A DNA stretch of 64,000 bases from Microthrixaceae bacterium (GCA_023957995.1 JAMLGK010000016.1:1-64000), one strand, 5' to 3'; shown: positions 42,576-51,494, counted from the stretch's first letter. The notes: generated by a model not told the origin, from the letters alone. Numbers and translations: made by a program.

Positions 42576-43952
42576 ATGAGCAAGCTTCGCCGTCCTCGAG
42601 CGGCGGTCGACTTCGACCGGCTGGAGCAGCTGTACCCGGCAGCTCCCGAGTACTTCGACACCGCTTGGTTGGATGATCCCCGGACCATCGAATCCAAACA
42701 GCTCGAGCGGCTCAAGGTACGTGCCGGTCAGGCGCAGCGGGTGCCCTTCTTCGCGAACCGTTGGGACGCGGCCGGATTCGACGCCGGGTCGATCACCAGC
42801 CTGGACGACCTCGTTCGCGCTCCGATGTACACCGTGGACGACATCCGGGCGAGCATCGAGGCGCACCCACCCTTCGGCGACTACCAGGGGGTCATGCCGG
42901 CCGACGCACCACGGGAACCGATGCGGGTGTTCACCTCCGGCGGGACCACAGGACGATCCCGTCCCACGCTCTACACCGCGTGGGACCGCGAGGTGGGGGC
43001 ACTGCTGACCGCACGTGCGCTGTACCTCCAGGGAATCCGCCCCGGCGATGTGGTTCTCAATGCCTGGTCCTACTCCACGCACAACGGCGCCCACATCATG
43101 GACGAGGCGCTGTACAAGTGGCTCAACTGCATCGTGGTCACGACCGGCACCGGCAACGTGACCTCGAGCCGCAAGCAGATCGAGCTCGCACTCGAGTACG
43201 GGGCATCGGCGATCCTCACCACCGGCGACTACCTGCTGCACCTGGCCGAGGTGGCCAGGGACATGGGGATCGACCCCAAGGCCGACCTGGCCCTGACCGC
43301 CCTGCCCAACATCGGCGACGCCGAGGAGCTGGAGGCCACCTTCGGGGTGCCGGTGCTCGACAGCTACGGATTCCACGAGGTGCAGTGGGTGGCCGTGGAA
43401 TGTCCCGCGAAGGCCGGCCTGCACATCTTCGAGGATGCTTTCATCGTGCAGATCGTCGACACCGAGACCGGCGAGCTGCTGCCCGATGGCGAACAGGGCT
43501 CGATCTGCATCACCGAGATCTACAAGACCGGCAGTCCGCAGTTCCGCTACAACATCATGGACCTCTCGACCCTGTACCCCCGGGAACGGTGTGAGTGCGG
43601 GAGCTGGCTCCGGCGCATGGCTCCGTTCGCCGGACGGGGCGACAACATGGTGAAACTCCGCGGCGTGAACGTCTGGCCCGAAGCCCTCGGGGCGATCGCC
43701 ACCGCGGTGCCGGGTGCCACCAGCGACTACTTCGTGCGCGCCTACCGGGAGGGCCACCGCGACGAGATCGAGGTGACCGTGGCCGCAGAACCCGACACCG
43801 ACCGCGCTGCGTTGGCCGCGGCTGTCGAGGCAGAACTGTCCGAACGCGTCGGAGTACGGATCTCCGCGGTGGCGTGCCGCTCCGGCGAACTCGACCGGCT
43901 CACCGGCTTCGGCACCGCCGCCAAGCTGGTCCGCTTCGCGGACGAACGATGA
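42576..43952 (+). CDS. PaaK-like AMP-binding ligase
   Basis: 458 residues, ATG nine bases after the previous stop. VFTSGGTTGRSRPTLYT is the P-loop of the phenylacetate-CoA ligase branch; SYGFHEVQWVAVEC and GRGDNMVKLRGVNVWPEAL are the adenylation and hinge regions. A short CECGS cysteine cluster precedes the hinge. Activation of an aryl or heteroaryl acid is likely. Its stop overlaps the next start as ATGA. Confidence 0.87.
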   Translation: MSKLRRPRAAVDFDRLEQLYPAAPEYFDTAWLDDPRTIESKQLERLKVRAGQAQRVPFFANRWDAAGFDAGSITSLDDLVRAPMYTVDDIRASIEAHPPFGDYQGVMPADAPREPMRVFTSGGTTGRSRPTLYTAWDREVGALLTARALYLQGIRPGDVVLNAWSYSTHNGAHIMDEALYKWLNCIVVTTGTGNVTSSRKQIELALEYGASAILTTGDYLLHLAEVARDMGIDPKADLALTALPNIGDAEELEATFGVPVLDSYGFHEVQWVAVECPAKAGLHIFEDAFIVQIVDTETGELLPDGEQGSICITEIYKTGSPQFRYNIMDLSTLYPRERCECGSWLRRMAPFAGRGDNMVKLRGVNVWPEALGAIATAVPGATSDYFVRAYREGHRDEIEVTVAAEPDTDRAALAAAVEAELSERVGVRISAVACRSGELDRLTGFGTAAKLVRFADER

Positions 43953-44875
43953 GTCGTTCCGGAGCCGAGCCGCGTTCGCTGCACAACGCTGTCGACTACT
44001 GGTGCAACTCGTTCCTGCCCGACAAGTCCGCCGCCTGGCAGCGGGCGATCGACCGCCAGGGCCTGTCGATCAAGGTGCACCGCGATGGGGACGGATTCTG
44101 CACGCCCGAGGAGATGGTGCAACGGCTCGACGGTGCCGGCTTCAGCACCGTGATACTCGTTGCGAGCGCTCCCCCTGCAGCGTCGGTCGTGGACGACCCC
44201 AACCAGTTCGAACACGTCACATGCCGCGCCGGCGAGATCGCCGAACTGGCCCTGGCGTACCCCGGCCGGTTCGTCGGGGTGTGGAGCATCGACCCCACCG
44301 CGGGTGCCGCTGGCGTCCAACGTGCAGAGGCAGCTCTCGGCGAGCCGTGGTGCGTCGGGCTCCACAACCACACACACAGCTGGGATCGACGCTTCGACCA
44401 CCCCGATTTCGATGCCTACTACGACCTCTGTGTCGAACACGATGTCCCCTTCGTCATGCAGGCCGGGCGTTCCGGGGGGAACTTCCCCCATGAGTGCGGT
44501 CACCCCGACGGAATCGAGGAACCGGCCGAGCGTCACCCATCGCTGCGGTTCGTTCTCTCCCACACCGGCTGGCCGTGGACCAGCGAGGCGATCGTCCTGG
44601 CGACACGATTCGACAACGTGTTCCTCGGGACCGCCACCTGGCCCCTGCGCCACTGGAGCGACGAACTCCGGACGTTCATCGACGGACCGGGCCGGACCAA
44701 GGTTCTATACGGCAGCGGCTTTCCCACCACCGGACACCTCCAGGCTGCGCGACAGTTCGCGGACCCGGAACTCACAGCGGGCCTCGATGAGTCGGCGATC
44801 CGGCTGGTCACCGCCGGGAACGCCCGCAAGGTCTTCACCCGTCTACCGCGATCAGTTGCCCTCCAGGAGGTTTGA
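43949..44875 (+). CDS. Amidohydrolase_2-related protein lacking the N-terminal HxH
   Basis: 308 residues from ATG 43949. The barrel can be traced (CVGLHNHTHSWDRRFDHPDF, FVLSHTGWPWTSEAI, VLYGSGFPTTGHL), but the start reads LHNAVDYWCNSFLPD with no HxH, and the C-terminal Asp of WGSDxP is replaced by Gly-Phe (YGSGFP). A canonical metal site seems absent, so the protein may be a non-catalytic or structurally altered subunit. It lies in a tight operon, three bases before the next gene. Confidence 0.75.
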   Translation: MSRSGAEPRSLHNAVDYWCNSFLPDKSAAWQRAIDRQGLSIKVHRDGDGFCTPEEMVQRLDGAGFSTVILVASAPPAASVVDDPNQFEHVTCRAGEIAELALAYPGRFVGVWSIDPTAGAAGVQRAEAALGEPWCVGLHNHTHSWDRRFDHPDFDAYYDLCVEHDVPFVMQAGRSGGNFPHECGHPDGIEEPAERHPSLRFVLSHTGWPWTSEAIVLATRFDNVFLGTATWPLRHWSDELRTFIDGPGRTKVLYGSGFPTTGHLQAARQFADPELTAGLDESAIRLVTAGNARKVFTRLPRSVALQEV

Positions 44876-44878
44876 GAA

Positions 44879-45448
44879 ATGCTCGGACACACCTACAAGG
44901 TCCAGCCCGTTCCACCTGACCCGGATCACACCGTCTACTTCGATGCGGGAGTGCTGCGGATCGGCGTCGAGTACCGGGTGGTCACACCAGAGGCCCTCGC
45001 TGCCACCTACGAGGGCGAAGACCTCGCCGAGGTGGAGGACAACTCCCCCGAAGGGGGCTTCTCCGACCAGGGTCTGTCCATTCACATAGACAGCGTGCTC
45101 GACGACCACGAGTACCTGCGCTTCGACGCCTTCGACGACGATCCCCACTACCACTACGTCGACCGGGCAGAGGGAACCAACACGGTCGTCGGCTTCGACA
45201 CCGCCGCACACGGACCCGTCGTCCCCTGGGTCCTGCACCAGGTGCGCCATCGCCTGGATCCCATGCTGCGCCGGGCGGGCGCCGCCCATGTGGCCGACTC
45301 CCTCGAGGCGGACTCGGGCACGAGGATCGCCGCGATCCTCGAGGACTACCTACCCACCCTGGGAATCGACACCGCCGGTACCGTTCCCGGCAACGACACC
45401 GTTCCCGGCGACGACACCGTCCCCACCGAGGACGAGGTGACATCGTGA
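44879..45448 (+). CDS. Conserved hypothetical protein with repeat tail
   Basis: 189 residues, not recognised. The core (~1-160) is rich in acidic and aromatic residues (DDDPHYHYVDRAEGTNTVVGFD, VVPWVLHQVRHRLDPMLRRAG) and has no membrane segment or signal peptide. The His-rich DDPHYHY segment could bind metal. The last ~25 residues are TVPGND/TVPGDD/TVPTED repeats. Stop overlaps the dioxygenase GTG. Role must be inferred from the operon. Confidence 0.7.
   Translation: MLGHTYKVQPVPPDPDHTVYFDAGVLRIGVEYRVVTPEALAATYEGEDLAEVEDNSPEGGFSDQGLSIHIDSVLDDHEYLRFDAFDDDPHYHYVDRAEGTNTVVGFDTAAHGPVVPWVLHQVRHRLDPMLRRAGAAHVADSLEADSGTRIAAILEDYLPTLGIDTAGTVPGNDTVPGDDTVPTEDEVTS
45380..45433. repeat. Three 18-bp repeats at the 3' end of the hypothetical gene
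   Basis: Units at 45380, 45398 and 45416 encode TVPGND, TVPGDD and TVPTED. Frame-preserving. Confidence 0.85.
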
Positions 45449-46266
45449 CCCTCACCATCACCCCACTCACCGCCAACACCGGTGCACTGGTGGAAGGCCT
45501 GTCTCTGAAGGACGCCACACCAGCGGACATCGCGGAGGTCGAGGCCGCTGTCCACGAGCACCTCGTGTTGCTGTTTCCGGGCCAGGACCTGGATCCCGCG
45601 GACCAGATGCGGGTGGCCGAGCAGTTCGGCACGATCGACGTGGCACCGTTCGGCCCGAAGCACCCCGATGTCGCGGAGCTCACGGTCCTCGACCAGCGCT
45701 CGCCCAAGGGCGAGGGCGCAGATGCCTGGCACAGCGACAACACGTTCCTCGCAGAGCCGCCCAAGTACACGCTGCTCCAGGCGGTCCTGTTGCCCGAGTC
45801 CGGTGGCGACACCTGCTGGGCCAACATGTACCAGGCCTATGAGGCGCTGAGCAGGCCGATGAGGGAGATGCTCGAGGGTCTGACCGCGACCCATGACCTG
45901 ACCAAGATGCTCGCCAGGGCCGTCGCCATGGGCAACAGCGACGCCGACCTCGCAACCATGCGGGCGCGCTACCCCGCCCAGCACCACCCGGTGGTGCGCA
46001 CACATCCGGTCACGGGCCGCAGGGCGCTCTTCGTGAACGGCAACTTCACCACCCAGATCGACGAGCTCACCGAGCTCGAGAGCCAGAGGGTCCTCAGCAT
46101 GCTCGCCGAGCACGTGGCGCTACCCGACTTCCAGTGTCGGTACCGCTGGCAACCCGGCACGTTCGCCATGTGGGACAACCGCTGTCTCCAGCACTACGCG
46201 GTGCCGGACTACACCAGCAGGCGAATCATGCATCGTCTCACGATCAGCGGGGATCGCCCCCGATGA
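45445..46266 (+). CDS. TauD/TfdA-family Fe(II)/2-oxoglutarate dioxygenase
   Basis: 273 residues, GTG start overlapping the upstream stop. The facial triad is complete: His96-x-Asp98 in WHSDNTF and distal His250 in LQHYAVPDY; Arg260 or Arg264 would bind 2-oxoglutarate. Enzymes of this class oxygenate taurine, phenoxyacetates, sulfonates or carnitine-like compounds, releasing succinate and CO2. Its location between the hypothetical gene and the D-aminoacylase-like enzyme suggests cleavage of a side chain. Confidence 0.92.
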   Translation: MTLTITPLTANTGALVEGLSLKDATPADIAEVEAAVHEHLVLLFPGQDLDPADQMRVAEQFGTIDVAPFGPKHPDVAELTVLDQRSPKGEGADAWHSDNTFLAEPPKYTLLQAVLLPESGGDTCWANMYQAYEALSRPMREMLEGLTATHDLTKMLARAVAMGNSDADLATMRARYPAQHHPVVRTHPVTGRRALFVNGNFTTQIDELTELESQRVLSMLAEHVALPDFQCRYRWQPGTFAMWDNRCLQHYAVPDYTSRRIMHRLTISGDRPR

Positions 46267-48011
46267 GCTCCGAGGGCAGCACCGCCGGGGACCTGGTGAT
46301 CCGCGGCGGGACCGTGGTCGACGGCACCGGGCTGCCACGTCGCCGCGCCGACGTGGTCATCAGTGATGGCCGCGTCACCAACGTCGGGCGGGCCGACCGG
46401 GCCACCGTCGACGCGTCCCGGACGATCGACGCCGACGGGCTCGTCGTCGCACCGGGGATCGTGGACGTGCACACCCACTACGACCCACAGGTCACCTACG
46501 ACCCATTGGCCACCAACTCGATCTACCACGGCGTCACGACCGTGCTCGCGGGCAACTGCGGGTTCGCCGTGGCTCCCACACGCCGCTCCGATCGCACCTT
46601 CGTACGTCGGTTGTTCGCCAAGGTCGAGCAGATGGAGCCCACGGCGATGGACGCGGTGGAGTTCAACTTCGAGACGTTCCCCGAGTACCTGGACACCCGC
46701 AGCGGACGCCTGGGGATCAACCTCGCCTGCTACATCGGACACTCCAACGTGCGTCGTTGGGTCATGGGCGAAGCGGGTTCCCAGCGCGAGGCCACCGACG
46801 ACGAGGTGTCGGAGATGCAGGCCGTCGTGCGCGCAGCGATGTCCGCCGGGGCAGCCGGGTTGTCCTCCTCGCACGCCCCGACCCACATCGACGGTGACGG
46901 TCGCCCTGTGCCGTCGCGGTTCTCCAGCCGCTCCGAGCTCCTGGCACTGGCCGAGGCGACCGGCAGCGCAGGTGCGGGCTCCATCACCTACCTCCCCTCC
47001 AGCGCCGTGGGCGGAATCGACGAGGCCGACGAGGACTACTGCATCGCACTCGGAGAGCGCTCGGGACTGCCGATCATCATCCAGGGCCTCGGCGGTCGGA
47101 ACAAGACCGATGCGCCGACCGCCACATGGGACCGAGCGCAGGAGTTCCTCGACCGAGCGGTCGCCAACGGTTCTCCGATCTACAACATCCTCATCACCCG
47201 TCCCCCGGACCGCCCCCTCACCATCGGCCCCGAGAACCAGCTCTACCTGTCGGTCCCCTCCTGGGTGGAGATGCTCGCGCTGCCCCACGACGACCGCGTT
47301 GCGGCACTGCGCAACCCGCAACGGCGAGAGGTGCTCCGATACGCGGTCGAGAACTACAACCGCGACCCCGAGCTCGGCACCACCACGCCACCCCCGTTGT
47401 GGGAGACGGTCTTCGTCCAACACGTCCGCGACGCGGAGCACCGTCACATGCTCGGAAGGTCGCTGGCCGACCTGAGCGCGCAAGCAGGTGCCGCTCCCGC
47501 TGACGTCATGTTGGACCTGGCGCTCTCGGAGGACCTCGAGACCGGATTCCGTTGGAACTGGGAGACCGAGGAGTGGGCGAACGCAGTCCGCGTGGCACAG
47601 CAGGACCCGCGCATGATCATCGGAACCTCCGACGGCGGAGCCCACCTCGCACGCGACGACGCAGCGGACTGGAGTTCGTGGTTCCTGCGCAACTGGGTGC
47701 TCGACCGGGAGGTCTGGAGCCTCGAGGAGGGCATCCGTCAGATAACCCACGTTCCTGCGGCCATCGTCGGACTGGGCGATCGCGGAACGCTGGAGTCGGG
47801 CCGTTGCGCGGACGTATTCATCTTCGATCCCGACCGGATCGATGCGGGTCGCAAGGAGTTCGTCCACGACCTTCCCGGCGGTGCCGGCCGGTTCCGTGCC
47901 TGGCCCGAGGGCGTCCATGCAACCATCGTCAACGGGGTCCCCGTGATCGTCGACGGCAAGCACACCGGACACCTACCGGGGCAGATCGCATCACCGGGGC
48001 CCAACCGGTAG
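46263..48011 (+). CDS. N-acyl-D-amino-acid deacylase-like amidohydrolase
   Basis: 582 residues from ATG 46263. VVAPGIVDVHTHYDPQ (His70, His72) and AGNCGFAVAP with the bridging Cys near 98 are D-aminoacylase hallmarks; IIGTSDGGAHL supplies the catalytic Asp, and a C-terminal composite beta-domain is present. It hydrolyses an amide or N-acyl bond. It is the last gene of the operon, and its stop is 82 bp from the convergent TetR. Confidence 0.9.
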   Translation: MSSEGSTAGDLVIRGGTVVDGTGLPRRRADVVISDGRVTNVGRADRATVDASRTIDADGLVVAPGIVDVHTHYDPQVTYDPLATNSIYHGVTTVLAGNCGFAVAPTRRSDRTFVRRLFAKVEQMEPTAMDAVEFNFETFPEYLDTRSGRLGINLACYIGHSNVRRWVMGEAGSQREATDDEVSEMQAVVRAAMSAGAAGLSSSHAPTHIDGDGRPVPSRFSSRSELLALAEATGSAGAGSITYLPSSAVGGIDEADEDYCIALGERSGLPIIIQGLGGRNKTDAPTATWDRAQEFLDRAVANGSPIYNILITRPPDRPLTIGPENQLYLSVPSWVEMLALPHDDRVAALRNPQRREVLRYAVENYNRDPELGTTTPPPLWETVFVQHVRDAEHRHMLGRSLADLSAQAGAAPADVMLDLALSEDLETGFRWNWETEEWANAVRVAQQDPRMIIGTSDGGAHLARDDAADWSSWFLRNWVLDREVWSLEEGIRQITHVPAAIVGLGDRGTLESGRCADVFIFDPDRIDAGRKEFVHDLPGGAGRFRAWPEGVHATIVNGVPVIVDGKHTGHLPGQIASPGPNR

Positions 48012-48093
48012 CAGCGCCAGCGGCGACACCGACCTGGGTCGTCTGCGCCGGCTGCGTCGCCGACCCCTGGCACAATCCCGCGCCACAGACGGT

Positions 48094-48732
48094 TCAGTCG
48101 AGGACCGCGGTGGCGATCCTCACCAGATCCGATGTCGTCAGACCTTGGGCGTTCGGCTGCAGAGCGCCGTGGATCCGCAGCGTGCTCAGACCGTGCACCA
48201 GCGCCCACGTCGCGGTTGTCAACTCGTCGCTCGGGGTGGACTCGCGCCAGCCTGACCCCTGGAGCCGCTCGACCTGGGTGCGCAACACGTCGTAGCTGGC
48301 TGCTGAGGCCTCGCGGTAGCGAGGGTCGTCGGTGTCGATGAGTGACTGTCGGAACATCAACTCGAACTCGCCGGGATGGTCTGCAGCGAAGTCCGCATAG
48401 GCAGCGCCGAGCGCTCCGAGCTGTTCACGAGGATCATCGGCCCGGCCCACGGCGTCGGCCAGGGCGGCATGCAACGAGGCGAACCCTTCCGCCGCCAGCG
48501 CTGTGAGCAGTCCGGTCTTGCCTCCGAAGTGGTGGGCCGGAGCCGCGTGGGACACCCCCGCCCGGCGGGCCACTCCTCGCAGGCTCAGCCGGTCGGGGCC
48601 GACCGCTGCCAGCTCGTCCCGGCCCGCGTCCAACAGCACTCTCTGGAGATCGCCTCCGAAGTGAACTCCGACGCCGCGACCCGTGTTCTGCCCACCTGAA
48701 CCTGCTGTCGCGTCACGGGATGTGCTTGACAC
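48094..48732 (-). CDS. TetR-family regulator (WHG type)
   Basis: 212 residues if started at GTG 48732 (TTG 48738 would add two). The HTH region ends in GVSHAAPAHHFGGKTGLLTALAAEGF and the ligand domain carries TWALVHGLSTLRIHGAL. Divergent from the FAD oxidoreductase gene, with two copies of a TTGACACTG element between them; the first overlaps this gene's start codon, so it should be autorepressed. Confidence 0.87.
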   Translation of the reverse strand: MSSTSRDATAGSGGQNTGRGVGVHFGGDLQRVLLDAGRDELAAVGPDRLSLRGVARRAGVSHAAPAHHFGGKTGLLTALAAEGFASLHAALADAVGRADDPREQLGALGAAYADFAADHPGEFELMFRQSLIDTDDPRYREASAASYDVLRTQVERLQGSGWRESTPSDELTTATWALVHGLSTLRIHGALQPNAQGLTTSDLVRIATAVLD

Positions 48733-48765
48733 TGTCAACCAACCTCTCTAGATTTCCAGTGTCAA
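48726..48765. promoter_or_regulatory. TetR operator pair TTGACACTG / CAGTGTCAA
   Basis: Perfect inverted nine-mers at 48726-48734 and 48757-48765; in addition TTGACA-C-TGTCAA (48726-48738) is a complete dyad by itself. They cover the TetR start region and lie 63 bp before the FAD enzyme's ATG. Confidence 0.65.
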
Positions 48766-48827
48766 TCATACGCGGTGCAGGCCATGAGCGGTTGTGCGGT
48801 GTGCAGATGTGAACGCGGGAGTCCTGG

Positions 48828-50510
48828 ATGGAAACGAACGAGTGGGATGCGGTGGTCGTGGGTTCGGGACCCGGAGGCCTCACCACCGCGGCATGCCTCG
48901 GAGCAGCGGGCAGGAAGGTGCTCGTGCTCGAGAGACACGACGTGGCGGGCGGAAACACCCAGGTCTTCAGGAGGCACCACGGCGATGACTGGTACGAGTT
49001 CGACGTCGGGGTCCACTACGTCGGTGAGCTGGGCCCGGGTCAGCTCCTCAACAACGTGTTCACCTCGCTCGGGGTCGGTGATCGCCTCACCTTCAGCCAA
49101 CTGGACCCGGACGGGTTCGACACCTTGAGGTTCCCCGACTTCGAGTTCCGTGTCCCCGCATCCTGGGACGAGTACAGGGACCGCCTCTTCGGACAGTTCC
49201 CCAACGAGCGCGCCGGCATCGACACCGCCATCGACGTACTCCGCGGTGTCGCCACAGAGAGCAGGATGATCTTCGGCGGCGACCGCCCGATCTTCGACGA
49301 GTGGGCCTTCCGCCCGTTGTCCGACCTGTTCGAGCGCGCGGAGTTGTCCCAGCAGTGCCAGGCGGTCCTCGACCACTGGTCGATGCTCTACGCAGGTGCA
49401 CCTCGGGAGAGCGCCATCTTCATGCACGCCCGCCTGATCGATCACTACATGGGCGGAGCCTTCTACCCCCGGGGCGGTGGCCAGATGCTCGCTGCCCGGC
49501 TGATCCAGGTGATCGAGGCCTGCGGCGGCGAGGTCCGCACCCTGACACCCGTGCGACGCATCCTCGTGGAGAACGGCCGCGCAACGGGAGTCGAACTCGA
49601 TGACGGCGACCAGATCGCGGCACCCCTCGTGGTCGGCAACGCCGACTACCGACGCATCGTGACCGACCTCGTCGAGGCCGAACACCTCTCCCCCGGCACC
49701 CGCAGCTGGGCGGAGCAGGCCGAGATGACACTCGGGCTGGTGTGTGTGTACGTGGTGGTCTCCAAGGAGATCGAGGGACCCAACACCAACTACTTCCTGC
49801 TGCCGGACTACCGCACCGACGAGCTGCACGAAGAGCTGGAGGCCGGTTCGTTGCCCGATGGCACACTCGGCGCATACATCGCAATGGCGTCGCGCAAGGA
49901 TCCGGGCAACCCCGAACTGTGCCCACCGGGGCACACCAACTTCCAGATAATGACCTACGCACCACGTGGATACGAGTTCTGGGGCGTCGAGGAAGGGCCC
50001 GCCGACGGAGGTCGCTACCGACGCGAGGAGGCCTACCGAAACCGCAAACGGGAGGTGACCGAACGGCTGATCGACTCGGCCGAACAGATCCTCGGACCGT
50101 TCCGCGACGAGATCGTGCACGTCGAGACAGCGACGACGCTGTCCCATGAGCGGTACATCCACAGCAGCGAGGGCACGAGCTACGGCTTCAAGCACTCACC
50201 CGAACAATCGGGCACCTCGCGACCGCAACTGCGCACCGAGATCGATGGCCTCTGGGTGGTGGGCGCCAACACCTCACCCGGCCACGGCATCGCCGGAGCG
50301 GTCATCGGCGGCGTCATGTGCGCCGGTGAGATCCTCGATCGTCCACTGATCGCGCAGGTCGCCCTCGGGGAACAGCTCCTCGACCCGTCGACGATCCCGG
50401 AGGACCCCGAGCACTTCGACGCCCTCGAGTACTCGAGGGGCGCAGCGCTGAGGGCGAAGCGAGCCGGGACCGCAGAGGCGCAGCGCCGTCGACGCTCCTC
50501 GGCCCGCTGA
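48828..50510 (+). CDS. FAD oxidoreductase of the phytoene desaturase/retinol saturase family
   Basis: 560 residues. VVVGSGPGGLTTAACLGAAGRKVLVLERHDVAGG (9-42) is the dinucleotide-binding motif with the GG-rich family extension; LIDHYMGGAFYPRGGGQMLAARL is the substrate-domain motif, and the C-terminus has GLWVVGANTSPGHGIAGAVIGG. Members saturate, desaturate or isomerise polyene and isoprenoid chains. GGGAG precedes the ATG. Context is a dedicated TetR, so an inducible oxidation of a terpenoid or lipid substrate is possible. Confidence 0.88.
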   Translation: METNEWDAVVVGSGPGGLTTAACLGAAGRKVLVLERHDVAGGNTQVFRRHHGDDWYEFDVGVHYVGELGPGQLLNNVFTSLGVGDRLTFSQLDPDGFDTLRFPDFEFRVPASWDEYRDRLFGQFPNERAGIDTAIDVLRGVATESRMIFGGDRPIFDEWAFRPLSDLFERAELSQQCQAVLDHWSMLYAGAPRESAIFMHARLIDHYMGGAFYPRGGGQMLAARLIQVIEACGGEVRTLTPVRRILVENGRATGVELDDGDQIAAPLVVGNADYRRIVTDLVEAEHLSPGTRSWAEQAEMTLGLVCVYVVVSKEIEGPNTNYFLLPDYRTDELHEELEAGSLPDGTLGAYIAMASRKDPGNPELCPPGHTNFQIMTYAPRGYEFWGVEEGPADGGRYRREEAYRNRKREVTERLIDSAEQILGPFRDEIVHVETATTLSHERYIHSSEGTSYGFKHSPEQSGTSRPQLRTEIDGLWVVGANTSPGHGIAGAVIGGVMCAGEILDRPLIAQVALGEQLLDPSTIPEDPEHFDALEYSRGAALRAKRAGTAEAQRRRRSSAR

Positions 50511-50585
50511 GCGACTCCGGGCTCGGCGTTGCTCGGGCATCGGGGGATCGGGGAATCGGTGCACGATCGCTCCCTGCGAGCCACC

Positions 50586-50924
50586 ATGGGAGGTATGGAG
50601 AACTCCGTGCTGGTCCGCGACGACCCGGGCCATGATCGTTACCTGGCCGAGCTGGACGGCTCGGTAGCCGGCTACGCGGTCTATGTGGTGCGCGGTGAGC
50701 GGTGCCTGCTCGTACACACCGAGGTGGGCGATGAGTACGGCGGACGAGGCGTCGGCTCGGCCCTCGCCCGACATGCACTGGATGAGGCCAGGGCAAAGGG
50801 ACTCCTGGTGGTTCCCCTGTGCCCGTTCATGGCCGGCTACATCGAACGGAACCCGGAGTACTCCGACCTGGTGGACCGCGAACTGCTCGAGATACTCGGA
50901 CCCCAGCAGGACCGGGGCGACTGA
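50586..50924 (+). CDS. GNAT-like small N-acetyltransferase (YjdJ type)
   Basis: 112 residues; ATG 50586 and 50595 are both possible. The core follows the short Gcn5-related form: YLAELDGSVAGYAVYVV, LVHTEVGDEYGGRGVGSALARHALDEAR (acetyl-CoA loop GGRGVGSAL) and CPFMAGYIERNPEY. Such proteins lack the full GNAT length and often act on small substrates. It is followed by the CsoR-type operon; no functional link is evident. Confidence 0.85.
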   Translation: MGGMENSVLVRDDPGHDRYLAELDGSVAGYAVYVVRGERCLLVHTEVGDEYGGRGVGSALARHALDEARAKGLLVVPLCPFMAGYIERNPEYSDLVDRELLEILGPQQDRGD

Positions 50925-50954
50925 CGGCCTCCACGTGCACCACAGGGGCTTGCG

Positions 50955-50968
50955 TACCCCAGGGGGTA
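50955..50968. promoter_or_regulatory. CsoR/CstR-type operator at the repressor gene
   Basis: TACCCC-AG-GGGGTA, a perfect 6-2-6 dyad, ends 16 bp before the repressor start and belongs to the same family as three sites further right. Confidence 0.8.
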
Positions 50969-50984
50969 TCCCTACGATGGGTCC

Positions 50985-51254
50985 ATGGACCTTCCTGAGG
51001 AGACGATCTCAGATCTGACCAAACGACTGCACAGGGTGGAGGGACAGGTCCGCGGCATCGCCCAGATGCTCGAGGACGGTCGGGAGTGCCGTGACATCGT
51101 GACCCAGCTCTCCGCTGCGAACCGAGCGCTGGAGCAAGCCGGGTTCATGTTGGTGGCCGCCGGCCTCACCTGGTGCGTCGAGGACCCTGAACGCTCCGCG
51201 GCCGAGGGCTACGCCATCGAGGACGTCCAGAAGATGTTCACCAAGCTGGCCTGA
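50985..51254 (+). CDS. CsoR/RcnR/CstR-family repressor, likely thiol/persulfide-sensing
   Basis: 89 residues, all-helical DUF156 fold. Two Cys survive: Cys35 (ECRD) and Cys64 (LTWCVED). In copper-sensing CsoR a His lies four residues before the second Cys; here that position is Gly60. A Cys-Cys pair without the His is the pattern of CstR, which senses persulfides, so metal sensing is less likely. RLHRVEGQVRGI is the DNA-binding helix. The gene is bordered by a self-operator and is predicted to regulate the MMPL exporter and the small Cys protein. Confidence 0.85.
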   Translation: MDLPEETISDLTKRLHRVEGQVRGIAQMLEDGRECRDIVTQLSAANRALEQAGFMLVAAGLTWCVEDPERSAAEGYAIEDVQKMFTKLA

Positions 51255-51311
51255 CCCGCGACCCTGGCCCGACCCGCAACGGGTCGAACGACTGCCCCTG
51301 GTCGACTCGAC

Positions 51312-51494
51312 TCAGGATCCTCGGATCCGGCTGAGGAATCCGCCGCGCCCCGACGAGGCACCGGCAGCCGCCTTGTCCTCCCGACAGTGGCACCTCTCCG
51401 ATTCCGGGACGTGACCCAGAACCTGGTCGACGTGGGCGCCACAACCGGCCCACGTAGGTCGCTGGCACTTCCGACAGGTCATCTCTCTACACAT
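51312..51494 (-). CDS. Small Cys-rich protein (MCR...CRKC...WAGCGAH)
   Basis: 60 residues, ATG inside an operator palindrome; a second ATG at 51482 would drop four residues. Six Cys (2, 7, 10, 18, 35, 37) in the pattern CxxxxCxxC...GCGAH...CxC, followed by a basic Gly/Ser-rich tail. It looks like a Zn- or sulfur-binding mini-ribbon. Being controlled by the same operators as the exporter suggests a thiol/metal buffer role (inference). Confidence 0.7.
   Translation of the reverse strand: MCREMTCRKCQRPTWAGCGAHVDQVLGHVPESERCHCREDKAAAGASSGRGGFLSRIRGS

Noticed and set aside
48036-48066. Inverted repeat GGGTCG...CGACCC after the deacylase gene as a terminator
   Set aside because: Six-base stem with a 19-nt loop and no T-tract; chance occurrence is likely in GC-rich DNA.
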